Source: Mastigias papua (lineage: Eukaryota > Cnidaria > Scyphozoa > Rhizostomeae > Mastigiidae). From it: a stretch of DNA of 64,000 bases. A model generated the notes under the pieces. The model was not told where the DNA came from. It did not search any database and worked only from the letters and a program-made list of their open reading frames with translations. The stretch's first letter is position 1. Each line of letters starts with the position of its first letter. Made by a program: the position numbers and the translations under genes. The stretch covers positions 1-64,000 of the forward strand of contig CAXHSL010000112.1 of NCBI GenBank assembly GCA_964019165.1, read 5' to 3'. Of this stretch, positions 32,634 through 45,406 are shown piece by piece.

Positions 32634-33713
32634 TCAATACTTGGTCCGATACCCTCCGTTGCTAGCAATAAGTTTTAGGCGATCATGCATTGTTGCTACC
32701 GTACGATCAATTATTGAGGAATTGTAATTAAACAGAGTCTGCAAAACCCTTATCTTAAATTCGCTAAAACTTTCTTTCTGTATCTGTCCTTGCAATGCTC
32801 CTTTGGCCAAGTCATGTTTAACGTTATTGAAAACGTTTTCAATTGGATTTAAATCAGGTGATCTCGGGGGTATATGTACTACTTCTGCTCCCACATCATT
32901 TAATGCATCTCTAGCTAGCTTGCTTCTCTGACTTGGATCATTATCCATCACAAAAAGTAGCCTCTCTTTGTCTTTTGACATAGCACAGTCAGTAAGGGTG
33001 CAGTGTAATGTTCTGTGGACGAATCTTGCAAACCACTCCGCATTAAATGTTGTATATTCTTCTGCAATAACAACGCCGGTTGTGTACCCAACGCCAACTA
33101 GAAGGTGCAGTCTCCGTCCCCCAGGTAAGTTCTTTGATCCTTTTGTCGTGTATTGCAGACCTTCACTCGCTTTTCTCCAAATTCTCCCTCTTGGTGTCAA
33201 TGCGTCTTTATAGGGATTTCCCTTGTGCACGAACGACACACCATCCAGATATAGCAAGACGTGATCCGTCCAGAATTCACGGTCATATTTTTTAAGAGCA
33301 AGTCTGGCAAAATTTACTCTTCTCTTTCTGTCTTTCACTGACAGTAACCCTTTTTGCCTTGGCCTTAAGGACTTATACCCATGTTCATTCATTACTCGTA
33401 CTAGTGTTCTATAACTGACGTTGGCTACCCGGCATTCTTTTGCGACATCATGCACAGTTACGTTCGGATTGTCATTCCTTAACTTCTGAAATGTTCTTAT
33501 AAACCGCTTCTTTTCTCTTCTGCTCATAATGGGTGGACGGCCAGTTCTCTTCTTTTTTTCCTTTATCTCTTTTGCTTCCTTGCAAATACGTACAGCACTG
33601 GATGCGGATACATTACAGTTTGTGGAAATTTGTCGATATGATAAAGAGCCTTCAGCTCTCAAATAGCATATGTAGGCCCTCAATTTTTCACTGATTTTTC
33701 TACGGAACACCAT
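32634..33713 (-). CDS. DD34E transposase, copy 7
   Basis: Open for 359 codons; both genes of this copy are intact. A base lost near 32550 breaks the 114-codon doubtful frame downstream but not the transposase. Confidence 0.93.
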   Translation of the reverse strand: MVFRRKISEKLRAYICYLRAEGSLSYRQISTNCNVSASSAVRICKEAKEIKEKKKRTGRPPIMSRREKKRFIRTFQKLRNDNPNVTVHDVAKECRVANVSYRTLVRVMNEHGYKSLRPRQKGLLSVKDRKRRVNFARLALKKYDREFWTDHVLLYLDGVSFVHKGNPYKDALTPRGRIWRKASEGLQYTTKGSKNLPGGRRLHLLVGVGYTTGVVIAEEYTTFNAEWFARFVHRTLHCTLTDCAMSKDKERLLFVMDNDPSQRSKLARDALNDVGAEVVHIPPRSPDLNPIENVFNNVKHDLAKGALQGQIQKESFSEFKIRVLQTLFNYNSSIIDRTVATMHDRLKLIASNGGYRTKY

Positions 33714-34146
33714 ATTCTCTTCTCATATCGTAATTAAGTTGCAAATAGCATGCATGTCATTTTATAAACAGTTCTTTGTAATACACTTGCCAAAAAAGCG
33801 CACGTCATTTGCCTATTTGTGCATAAATCCAGGTGATAAACGATAAACTGTTAGGCGGTAACTTAGACGTGTGTGACGTACATCTCCAGGCTGTTGTCTA
33901 GAAACATGTTTTTGTATCGAACTGCACAAAGAGAAGGTGTAATCTATTCTCATGTTGTTTTTTTATGTTGCTAGGGATACTGACTGGCTGTTGTATATTT
34001 GGGTTATCTTCCTTGATTTACAACCCATAGAGGAGTACATGTGACATCATAATCATCATAAATTTTAACTGAAAATAGGAGACAGGTGAAGCCCCCTCTC
34101 ATTATCACAGGAAATAGTCACCTAATTGAGATTTCGTCACTGGAAC

Positions 34147-34581
34147 TGAGATCAGCACCCCCGATTACCCCATAGTGGAATACAGGTATAAGCTTGTGTC
34201 TTGCAGTTTCCAATATAAATTTCAGACAATGCCTGCCAAAAGTCTTGGAACACTGGCGATGATTTACACTATAAACGAACTATAGCATCCCCTCCCCTTC
34301 AAACAATGTTGTTTGAAGCAAATATGAATAACCCGACTGGTACAATTGATGCACGTGTACAATGCTACAGATCTCCCCTATCCACACAACATTGTTTGAG
34401 GGGGGAGGGGGCTTACACGTTAATTGCTATGACGAAAAAGTGACAGGAGTCGGAAATTTAAAAAAATGTGCAGGTGTTCCAACTACTTTTGGCAGGCATT
34501 GTCTGATTTTCAAATTTAAAGAGGGCAGGTAGAATTTCGGCAGTGGTGTGTACCTATAGGTTTTCAAGGGTGCTGATTTCA
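34147..34581. repeat. P2 nested palindrome, copy 7
   Basis: Core 34223-34505, 283 bp, with the same missing C in the C-rich arm as copy 6. This is the only variant I see shared by two adjacent copies. Confidence 0.82.
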
Positions 34582-35336
34582 TTTTCAGCGCAATCAGAGC
34601 CGTATCTCCACGGGGTGATCCGCTATCATCACCACTTGGTGTTGTAACGAACCTTGTATTGAGGAAAATTAACTTAATTATCTACAAATATTAACGGTAG
34701 TAGAAAGTATGTCCAACATTAACAGTATGCTGGACAAAAGTTTCCTGTGTAGAATACTAACATATTTTCTATGTATGGGTAAGATTTGTAGAAAAAAGGC
34801 AGATGGTAAAAGTAAGAAAATGACACGGTAGGTTGTCATTTCCTTATATCCAGTGTGTATTTCATGAGGCTACACTGGAGTCATCCGGGGTCGCCCAAGT
34901 CTACCTTACGTCGTAATTGTGTGATATTTGTTGGTCTTCGAATAGGTGCCCAGGAATAAGATATTATACTGTCCTTTTTGTGTGTCACCTTTGCGTATAG
35001 GCAAAGGATGTGAAGTAATATGCAACTTTAGCTGTACATGGAATGCACTTTAACAGGGAATTCATTACTGATACAGATTACACAAGTATACGTTATGATA
35101 AGGAAACCGTAGTCAAACTGTATTAGAAGGAGTATGCATACTGTCAAATATACCAATTTTGAGTGAAAACCAACTACTAGTCAAATGACAACATATGCTA
35201 CATGAGTGGGATGTCAAACATTTCCTCTCGTGAAATGGAGGCTAAAATTCAGGCGGTTGAAAAGTGAATATTTGAATATTTTAGGCTCTTCATATTCAAA
35301 AAATTTCGAAAGCACTGTCAGTAACCACAGAAAACT

Positions 35337-36624
35337 ATGTCTGATTATCAGGACCAGAACTGTTCTTCAACACTAGCAGCCAGTAGTGTGAAGAAAGCAT
35401 ACTTAATTACATACAGTAATGCTGACACTAAAGCATTTAATAGAGAAACGTTCTCTTCTGCAATAGTTCAATCATTCGAATCTGCTACAACATCAGCGGT
35501 GATTCAATGGGCCTGTTGTATGGAGCAGCATAAAAATGGCAGCTACCATTTTCATATGGCCGTTTTATTGGACAGGGGACAAAGATGGATTAGGGTAAAA
35601 CGGCGTATTCAAGAGGCCTATGATATTATTGTGAACTTTTCAGATCATCCTGGGTATTATTCCGCATATAGATATGTGGTGAAAGAAGACCAGGCAGTTT
35701 TGAAAAGTCAAAATCATCCGATAATTGCAGTTCAACCCAGGACTGCCACTGCTACAAGGGCAAGGGCTAGGCAAGGTCGCAAAGGTAAGCAACCTAAACG
35801 CTTGTCCAATAGTGAGGTGGCAAACATTGTGTTAAAAAAAAAAATTCACAGCCGTCTGCATCTCCTGGCCCATGCAAAATCCATGTCAAGACAAGGGGAT
35901 AACCGTCTGTACGATTTTCTGTTGAACAGGAGCCAAAAGAAGGTGAATGAGCTTGTCGACACAGTGTGGGAAATTGAGACAGCCACTGAGAAAGTTGCAC
36001 GATCTGCAATGTCCAGGCTGCAAATCTTGCAACAGCAACTGACCGGTGCATGTATATGCAATGGAGAGTGGCTGCAATGTGCCCTCGACATTTTAGCCAA
36101 AAATTCCATTGACCGAGCAGTGTTCTCTGACGCCATTATCACGCTCCTTGTTATGGGTCGGGGCAAAGGCCGCAATATATTTATCTGTGGTCCAGCAAAT
36201 TGTGGCAAAACGTTCATCCTTGACCCATTACGAGTCATTTTTAATGCTTTTCTCTCGCCCGCTACTTGCTCTTATGCATGGCTAGGTGTCGAGGACAAAG
36301 AAGTGATTTTTTTGAACGATTTCAGTGTCTCCTGTCATACTCCCGTGGAGCGACATGCTACTAATTGTTGGAAGGCCATATTGTCCATTTTGCTGCTCCA
36401 AAACAACGTACAATCAAGATATTGAATTTTCCAAAGATACCCCTATCTTTGCTACATCGAAGGCACCAATATCTTTTATCAAGGGCTCCATGACCGACGA
36501 TCGCGAAACAGAAATGATGGCTGTTCGATGGCGCACATTCAAGTTCAGGCATCAATTCGATATTAATTGCCAGAGAACAGTTCCCTCCTGTGGATATTGT
36601 TTCGCAACATTGGTCGTACAATAA
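35337..36624 (+). pseudogene. rep: Rep, copy 8, frameshifted after Walker B
   Basis: Correct to residue 329, the end of Walker B. Two G bases are then missing near 36326, one A is gained near 36363 and one lost near 36402. The frame ends at 362 aa (36425), without motif C. The last part of the helicase is readable from 36325 to 36624 in another frame. It lies at the start of the densest error cluster in the window. Confidence 0.85.
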
Positions 36625-36700
36625 CTATAACCCTTACATTGTAAACGCAGTATTGTCCTTCGCAGTATGCATGCTTGGCATTCGCTTCGGATTTGTAACC

Positions 36701-37131
36701 ATGGCTACCACCAACGGTCTACAACGGTCTACACTTTCTTTAGCCCCCACTACCCCTTCTCGTGGCAAGTATTGTCCTAAGAACTATTCCCAAAAGATGT
36801 GCTTTGTCTGCTAGTATGTACAGGTTATGTGCTATATACAAACTAATAACCATGTTCGGCAGAAAAGTGAAATAACTCAACGGTCTACACTTTTTGAGAA
36901 ATAGATTAGACCTAAGATCAAATTATTTCACTAAAAAGTGTAGACCGTTGGCGTTTTCCCTGCATTTCTCGGCCATCGCACTGTAAATGTGTGCAATCTT
37001 TGGCTGGTACAATGCCACTTGGGAAAGCTATTATGTGCACAAATCTGAACATAGAAATCTCTTCAATTACATGTATTTTCATGTTTTAAAGTTTGTAGAC
37101 CGTTTGTGTAGACCGTTGAGATATTAGCCAT
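36701..37131. repeat. P1 iteron palindrome, copy 8
   Basis: 431 bp. An extra C near 36960 and an extra T near 37104 lengthen it. The extra T alters one outer 12-mer; the other five are unchanged. Confidence 0.85.
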
Positions 37132-37676
37132 GACGTCAGTGTGTAGCCTCGAAACGAAGAGGAGGGATATTTCATGAGTCAGTAGGTCCCCCTAGGTAAG
37201 ATACATCTTGTTTTATATAAGAAACAAACTCTCTCCCTTCAGCCAGGATGCTTCTTACTATTTTGTCAAATTCAGCCTTACATGCTCCTGAAGTGTTTCT
37301 TAAAGTCTTCACATATTCTATAGCAAGACAGCAACTGTGAGACCAGAAATTGAATCTGTTGTTAGGCCTACGCACTTTTGAGAGACAGATATACATAGTA
37401 TTTTGTTGCCAGCTCACATGCAAATTCTTTCGCAAAAGCAGATTTTCACGGTTACTTTGAAGCTCAGCCTGCCTGTGTTTCTTACTTGTTTCTGAATTTT
37501 TGCCGCATGTCATCCTCATGTTTCTTCTATACTTGTTTGTTTTAACACAAATGTGTATATAGTTTGGAGAAAGATAGAAAGAAGGGACAATTTTCAAGGT
37601 ATCATAATTAGACATAACTTGCTCATAATACATGTACATAATATCGTTAAGTAAGGACAACATATCACATACAACA

Positions 37677-38753
37677 TCAATACTTGGTCCGATACCCTCC
37701 GTTGCTAGCAATAAGTTTTAGGCGATCATGCATTGTTGCTACCGTACGATCAATTATTGAGGAATTGTAATTAAACAGAGTCTGCAAAACCCTTATCTTA
37801 AATTCGCTAAAACTTTCTTTCTGTATCTGTCCTTGCAATGCTCCTTTGGCCAAGTCATGTTTAACGTTATTGAAAACGTTTTCAATTGGATTTAAATCAG
37901 GTGATCTCGGGGGTATATGTACTACTTCTGCTCCCACATCATTTAATGCATCTCTAGCTAGCTTGCTTCTCTGACTTGGCTCATTATCCATCACAAAAAG
38001 TAGCCTCTCTTTGTCTTTTGACATAGCACAGTCAGTAAGGGTGCAGTGTAATGTTCTGTGGACGAATCTTGCAAACCACTCCGCATTAAATGTTGTATAT
38101 TCTTCTGCAATAACAACGCCGGTTGTGTACCCAACGCCAACTAGAAGGTGCAGTCTCCGTCCCCCAGGTAAGTTCTTTGATCCTTTTGTCGTGTATTGCA
38201 GACCTTCACTCGCTTTTCTCCAAATTCTCCCTCTTGGTGTCAATGCGTCTTTATAGGGATTTCCCTTGTGCACGAACGACACACCATCCAGATATAGCAA
38301 GACGTGATCCGTCCAGAATTCACGGTCATATTTTTTAAGAGCAAGTCTGGCAAAATTTACTCTTCTCTTTCTGTCTTTCACTGACAGTAACCCTTTTTGC
38401 CTTGGCCTTAAGGACTTATACCCATGTTCATTCATTACTCGTACTAGTGTTCTATAACTGACGTTGGCTACCCGGCATTCTTTTGCGACATCATGCACAG
38501 TTACGTTCGGATTGTCATCCTTAACTTCTGAAATGTTCTTATAAACCGCTTCTTTTCTCTTCTGCTCATAATGGGTGGACGGCCAGTTCTCTTCTTTTTT
38601 TCCTTTATCTCTTTGCTTCCTTGCAAATACGTACAGCACTGGATGCGGATACATTACAGTTTGTGGAAATTGTCGATATGATAAAGAGCCTTCAGCTCTC
38701 AAATAGCATATGTAGGCCCTCAATTTTTCACTGATTTTTCTACGGAACACCAT
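37677..38753 (-). pseudogene. DD34E transposase, copy 8, frame-shifted DNA-binding domain
   Basis: Open for 358 codons but not equivalent to the reference. Three one-base losses (near 38670, 38613 and 38518) add up to one codon, so residues about 29-81, covering most of the first helix-turn-helix and the GRPP motif, are read in wrong frames before the correct frame resumes. D157, D257 and E292 remain. A substitution at 37980 changes D259 to Glu next to the catalytic aspartate. If real, the protein should fail to recognise its DNA ends; miscalls are more likely. Confidence 0.8.
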
Positions 38754-39189
38754 ATTCTCTTCTCATATCGTAATTAAGTTGCAAATAGCATGCATGTCAT
38801 TTTATAAAACAGTTCTTTGTAATACACTTGCCAAAAAAGCGCACGTCATTTGCCTATATTGTGCATAAATCCAGGTGATAAACGATAAACTGTTAGGCGG
38901 TAACTTAGACGTGTGTGACGTACATCTCCAGGCTGTTGTCTAGAAACATGTTTTTGTATCGAACTGCACAAAGAGAAGGTGTAATCTATTCTCATGTTGT
39001 TTTTTTATGTTGCTAGGGATACTGACTGGCTGTTGTATATTTGGGTTATCTTCCTTGATTTACAACCCATAGAGGAGTACATGTGACATCATAATCATCA
39101 TAAATTTTAACTGAAAATAGGGAGACAGGTGAAGCCCCCTCTCATTATCACAGGAAATAGTCACCTAATTGAGATTTCGTCACTGGAAC

Positions 39190-39622
39190 TGAGATCAGCA
39201 CCCCCGATTACCCCATAGTGGAATACAGGTATAAGCTTGTGTCTTGCAGTTTCCAATATAAATTTCAGACAATGCCTGCCAAAGTCTTGGAACACTGCGA
39301 TGATTTACACTATAAACGAACTATAGCATCCCCTCCCCCTTCAAACAATGTTGTTTGAAGCAAATATGAATAACCCGACTGGTACAATTGATGCACGTGT
39401 ACAATGCTACAGATCTCCCCTATCCACACAACATTGTTTGAGGGGGGAGGGGGCTTACACGTTAATTGCTATGACGAAAAAGTGACAGGAGTCGGAAATT
39501 TAAAAAATGTGCAGGTGTTCCAACTACTTTTGGCAGGCATTGTCTGATTTTCAAATTTAAAGAGGGCAGGTAGAATTTCGGCAGTGGTGTGTACCTATAG
39601 GTTTTCAAGGGTGCTGATTTCA
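39190..39622. repeat. P2 nested palindrome, copy 8
   Basis: Core 39266-39546, 281 bp, with three one-base losses. One of them shortens the left 21-bp arm (AAAA to AAA). Confidence 0.82.
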
Positions 39623-40377
39623 TTTTCAGCGCAATCAGAGCCGTATCTCCACGGGGTGATCCGCTATCATCACCACTTGGTGTTGTAACGAACCTTGTAT
39701 TGAGGAAAATTAACTTAATTATCTACAAATATTAACGGTAGTAGAAAGTATGTCCAACATTAACAGTATGCTGGACAAAAGTTCCTGTGTAGAATACTAA
39801 CATATTTTCTATGTATGGGTAAGATTTGTAGAAAAAAAGGCAGATGGTAAAAGTAAGAAAATGACACGGTAGGTTGTCATTTCCTTATATCCAGTGTGTA
39901 TTTCATGAGGCTACACTGGAGTCATCCGGGGTCGCCCAAGTCTACCTTACGTCGTAATTGTGTGATATTTGTTGGTCTTCGAATAGGTGCCCAGGAATAA
40001 GATATTATACTGTCCTTTTTGTGTGTCACCTTTGCGTATAGGCAAAGGATGTGAAGTAATATGCAACTTTAGCTGTACATGGAATGCACTTTAACAGGGA
40101 ATTCATTACTGATACAGATTACACAAGTATACGTTATGATAAGGAAACCGTAGTCAAACTGTATTAGAAGGAGTATGCATACTGTCAAATATACCAATTT
40201 TGAGTGAAAACCAACTACTAGTCAAATGACAACATATGCTACATGAGTGGGATGTCAAACATTTCCTCTCGTGAAATGGAGGGCTAAAATTCAGGCGGTT
40301 GAAAGTGAATATTTGAATATTTTAGGCTCTTCATATTCAAAAAATTTCGAAAGCACTGTCAGTAACCACAGAAAACT

Positions 40378-41657
40378 ATGTCTGATTATCAGGACCAGAA
40401 CTGTCTTCAACACTAGCAGCCAGTAGTGTGAAGAAAGCATACTTAATTACATACAGTAATGCTGACACTAAAGCATTTAATAGAGAAACGTTCTCTTCTG
40501 CAATAGTTCAATCATTCGAATCTGCTACAACATCAGCGGTGATTCAATGGGCCTGTTGTATGGAGCAGCATAAAAATGGCAGCTACCATTTTCATATGCC
40601 GTTTTATTGGACAGGGGACAAAGATGGATTAGGGTAAAACGGCGTATTCAAGAGGCCTATGATATTATTGTGAACTTTTCAGATCATCCTGGGTATTATT
40701 CCGCATATAGATAGGTGTGAAAGAAGACCAGGCAGTTTTGAAAAGTCAAAATCATCCGATAATTGCAGTTCAACCCAGGACTGCCACTGCTACAAGGGCA
40801 AGGGCTAGGCAAGGTCGCAAAGGTAAGCAACCTAAACGCTTGTCCAATAGTGAGGTGGCAAACATTGTGTTAAAAAAAAAATTCACAGCCGTCTGCATCT
40901 CCTGGCCCATGCAAAATCCATGTCAAGACAAGGGGATAACCGTCTGTACGATTTTCTGTTGAACAGGAGCCAAAAGAAGGTGAATGAGCTTGTCGACACA
41001 GTGTGGGAAATGAGACAGCCACTGAGAAAGTTGCACGATCTGCAATGTCCAGGCTGCAAATCTTGCAACAGCAACTGACCGGTGCATGTATATGCAATGG
41101 AGAGTGGCTGCAATGTGCCCTCGACATTTTAGCCAAAATTCCATTGACCGAGCAGTGTTCTCTGACGCCATTATCACGCTCCTTGTTATGGGTCGGGGCA
41201 AAGCCGCAATATATTTATCTGTGGTCCAGCAAATTGTGGCAAAACGTTCATCCTTGACCCATTACGAGTCATTTTTAATGCTTTTCTCTCGCCCGCTACT
41301 TGCTCTTATGCATGGCTAGGTGTCGAGGACAAAGAAGTGATTTTTTTGAACGATTTCAGGTGGTCTCCTGTCATACTCCCGTGGAGCGACATGCTACTAT
41401 TGTTGGAAGGCCATATTGTCCATTTTGCTGCTCAAAAACAACGTACAATCAAGATATTGAATTTTCAAAGATACCCTATCTTTGCTACATCGAAGGCACC
41501 AATATCTTTTATCAAGGGCTCCATGACCGACGATCGCGAAACAGAAATGATGGCTGTTCGATGGCGCACATTCAAGTTCAGGCATCAATTCGATATTAAT
41601 TGCCAGAGAACAGTTCCCTCCTGTGGATATTGTTTCGCAACATTGGTCGTACAATAA
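40378..41657 (+). pseudogene. rep: Rep, copy 9, many frameshifts
   Basis: At least ten one-base losses, the first near 40404 after about eight codons. Others fall in motif II, near motif III, in the A tract (ten A instead of eleven near 40871), before Walker A and around motif C. No domain stays whole. Nearly all are losses in short runs, as expected for uncorrected long-read sequence. Confidence 0.85.
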
Positions 41658-41734
41658 CTATAACCCTTACATTGTAAACGCAGTATTGTCCTTCGCAGTA
41701 TGCATGCTTGGCATTCGCTTCGGATTTGTAACCA

Positions 41735-42163
41735 ATGGCTACCACCAACGGTCTACAACGGTCTACACTTTCTTTAGCCCCCACTACCCCTTCTCGTGGC
41801 AAGTATTGTCCTAAGAACTATTCCCAAAAGATGTGCTTTGTCTGCTAGTATGTACAGGTTATGTGCTATATACAAACTAATAACCATGTTCGGCAGAAAA
41901 GTGAAATAACTCAACGGTCTACACTTTTTGAGAAATAGATTAGACCTAAGATCAAATTATTTCACTAAAAAGTGTAGACCGTTGGCGTTTTCCTGCATTT
42001 CTCGGCCATCGCACTGTAAATGTGTGCAATCTTTGGCTGGTACAATGCCACTTGGGAAAGCTATTATGTGCACAAATCTGAACATAGAAATCTCTTCAAT
42101 TACATGTATTTTCATGTTTTAAAGTTTGTAGACCGTTGTGTAGACCGTTGAGATATTAGCCAT
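41735..42163. repeat. P1 iteron palindrome, copy 9
   Basis: 429 bp and unchanged from the reference, a clean patch inside an otherwise error-rich copy. Confidence 0.87.
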
Positions 42164-42705
42164 GACGTCAGTGTGTAGCCTCGAAACGAAGAGGAGGGAT
42201 ATTTCATGAGTCAGTAGGTCCCCCTAGGTAAGATACATCTTGTTTTATATAAGAAACAAACTCTCTCCTTCAGCCAGGATGCTTCTTACTATTTTGTCAA
42301 ATTCAGCCTTACATGCTCCTGAAGTGTTTCTTAAAGTCTTCACATATTCTATAGCAAGACAGCAACTGTGAGACCAGAAATTGAATCTGTTGTTAGCCTA
42401 CGCACTTTTGAGAGACAGATATACATAGTATTTGTTGCCAGCTCACATGCAAATTCTTTCGCAAAAGCAGATTTTTCACGGTTACTTTGAGCTCAGCCTG
42501 CCTGTGTTTCTTACTTGTTTCTGAATTTTTGCCGCATGTCATCCTCATGTTTCTTCTATACTTGTTTGTTATAACACAAATGTGTATATAGTTTGGAGAA
42601 AGATAGAAAGAAGGGACAATTTTCAAGGTATCATAATTAGACATAACTTGCTCATAATACATGTACATAATATCGTTAAGTAAGGACAACATATCACATA
42701 CAACA

Positions 42706-43784
42706 TCAATACTTGGTCCGATACCCTCCGTTGCTAGCAATAAGTTTTAGGCGATCATGCATTGTTGCTACCGTACGATCATTATTGAGGAATTGTAATT
42801 AAACAGAGTCTGCAAAACCCTTATCTTAAATTCGCTAAAACTTTCTTTCTGTATCTGTCCTTGCAATGCTCCTTTGGCCAAGTCATGTTTAACGTTATTG
42901 AAAACGTTTTCAATTGGATTTAAATCAGGTGATCTCGGGGGTATATGTACTACTTCTGCTCCCACATCATTTAATGCATCTCTAGCTAGCTTGCTTCTCT
43001 GACTTGGATCATTATCCATCACAAAAAGTAGCCTCTCTTTGTCTTTTGACATAGCACAGTCAGTAAGGGTGCAGTGTAATGTTCTGTGGACGAATCTTGC
43101 AAACCACTCCGCATTAAATGTTGTATATTCTTCTGCAATAACAACGCCGGTTGTGTACCCAACGCCAACTAGAAGGTGCAGTCTCCGTCCCCCAGGTAAG
43201 TTCTTTGATCCTTTTGTCGTGTATTGCAGACCTTCACTCGCTTTTCTCCAAATTCTCCCTCTTGGTGTCAATGCGTCTTTATAGGGATTTCCCTTGTGCA
43301 CGAACGACACACCATCCAGATATAGCAAGACGTGATCCGTCCAGAATTCACGGTCATATTTTTAAGAGCAAGTCTGGCAAAATTTACTCTTCTCTTTCTG
43401 TCTTTCACTGACAGTAACCCCTTTTTGCCTTGGCCTTAAGGACTTATACCCATGTTCATTCATTACTCGTACTAGTGTTCTATAACTGACGTTGGCTACC
43501 CGGCATTCTTTTGCGACATCATGCACAGTTACGTTCGGATTGTCATTCCTTAACTTCTGAAATGTTCTTATAAACCGCTTCTTTTCTCTTCTGCTCATAA
43601 TGGGTGGACGGCCAGTTCTCTTCTTTTTTTCCTTTATCTCTTTTGCTTCCTTGCAAATACGTACAGCACTGGATGCGGATACATTACAGTTTGTGGAAAT
43701 TTGTCGATATGATAAAGAGCCTTCAGCTCTCAAATAGCATATGTAGGCCCTCAATTTTTCACTGATTTTTCTACGGAACACCAT
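42706..43784 (-). pseudogene. DD34E transposase, copy 9, frameshifted
   Basis: Codons 1-about 122 are open, then an extra C near 43419 shifts the frame. A T lost near 43361 restores it just before D157. The catalytic domain is open from 43328 to 42768, and an A lost near 42780 replaces the C-terminal tail. All catalytic residues are present. The indels are in short runs. Confidence 0.85.
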
Positions 43785-44216
43785 ATTCTCTTCTCATATC
43801 GTAATTAAGTTGCAAATAGCATGCATGTCATTTTATAAACAGTTCTTTGTAATACACTTGCCAAAAAAGCGCACGTCATTTGCCTATATTGTGCATAAAT
43901 CCAGGTGATAAACGATAAACTGTTAGGCGGTAACTTAGACGTGTGTGACGTACATCTCCAGGCTGTTGTCTAGAAACATGTTTTTGTATCGAACTGCACA
44001 AAGAGAAGGTGTAATCTATTCTCATGTTGTTTTTTTATGTTGCTAGGGATACTGACTGGCTGTTGTATATTTGGGTTATCTTCCTTGATTTACAACCCAT
44101 AGAGGAGTACATGTGACATCATAATCATCATAAATTTTAACTGAAAATAGGAGACAGGTGAAGCCCCCTCATTATCACAGGAAATAGTCACCTAATTGAG
44201 ATTTCGTCACTGGAAC

Positions 44217-44651
44217 TGAGATCAGCACCCCGATTACCCCATAGTGGAATACAGGTATAAGCTTGTGTCTTGCAGTTTCCAATATAAATTTCAGACAATG
44301 CCTGCCAAAAGTCTTGGAACACTGGCGATGATTTACACTATAAACGAACTATAGCATCCCCTCCCCCTTCAAACAATGTTGTTTGAAGCAAATATGAATA
44401 ACCCGACTGGTACAATTGATGCACGTGTACAATGCTACAGATCTCCCCTATCCACACAACATTGTTTGAGGGGGGAGGGGGCTTACACGTTAATTGCTAT
44501 GACGAAAAAGTGACAGGAGTCGGAAATTTAAAAAAATGTGCAGGTGTTCCAACTACTTTTGGCAGGCATTGTCTGATTTTCAAATTTAAAGAGGGCAGGT
44601 AGAATTTCGGCAGTGGTGTGTACCTATAGGTTTTCAAGGGTGCTGATTTCA
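44217..44651. repeat. P2 nested palindrome, copy 9
   Basis: Core 44292-44575, full 284 bp. One C is missing between outer and inner arms near 44230, and two bases are missing just upstream near 44168. Confidence 0.82.
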
Positions 44652-45406
44652 TTTTCAGCGCAATCAGAGCCGTATCTCCACGGGGTGATCCGCTATCATC
44701 ACCACTTGGTGTTGTAACGAACCTTGTATTGAGGAAAATTAACTTAATTATCTACAAATATTAACGGTAGTAGAAAGTATGTCCAACATTAACAGTATGC
44801 TGGACAAAAGTTTCCTGTGTAGAATACTAACATATTTTCTATGTATGGGTAAGATTTGTAGAAAAAAGGCAGATGGTAAAAGTAAGAAAATGACACGGTA
44901 GGTTGTCATTTCCTTATATCCAGTGTGTATTTCATGAGGCTACACTGGAGTCATCCGGGGTCGCCCAAGTCTACCTTACGTCGTAATTGTGTGATATTTG
45001 TTGGTCTTCGAATAGGTGCCCAGGAATAAGATATTATACTGTCCTTTTTGTGTGTCACCTTTGCGTATAGGCAAAGGATGTGAAGTAATATGCAACTTTA
45101 GCTGTACATGGAATGCACTTTAACAGGGAATTCATTACTGATACAGATTACACAAGTATACGTTATGATAAGGAAACCGTAGTCAAACTGTATTAGAAGG
45201 AGTATGCATACTGTCAAATATACCAATTTTGAGTGAAAACCAACTACTAGTCAAATGACAACATATGCTACCTGAGTGGGATGTCAAACATTTCCTCTCG
45301 TGAAATGGAGGCTAAAATTCAGGCGGTTGAAAAGTGAATATTTGAATATTTTAGGCTCTTCATATTCAAAAAATTTCGAAAGCACTGTCAGTAACCACAG
45401 AAAACT

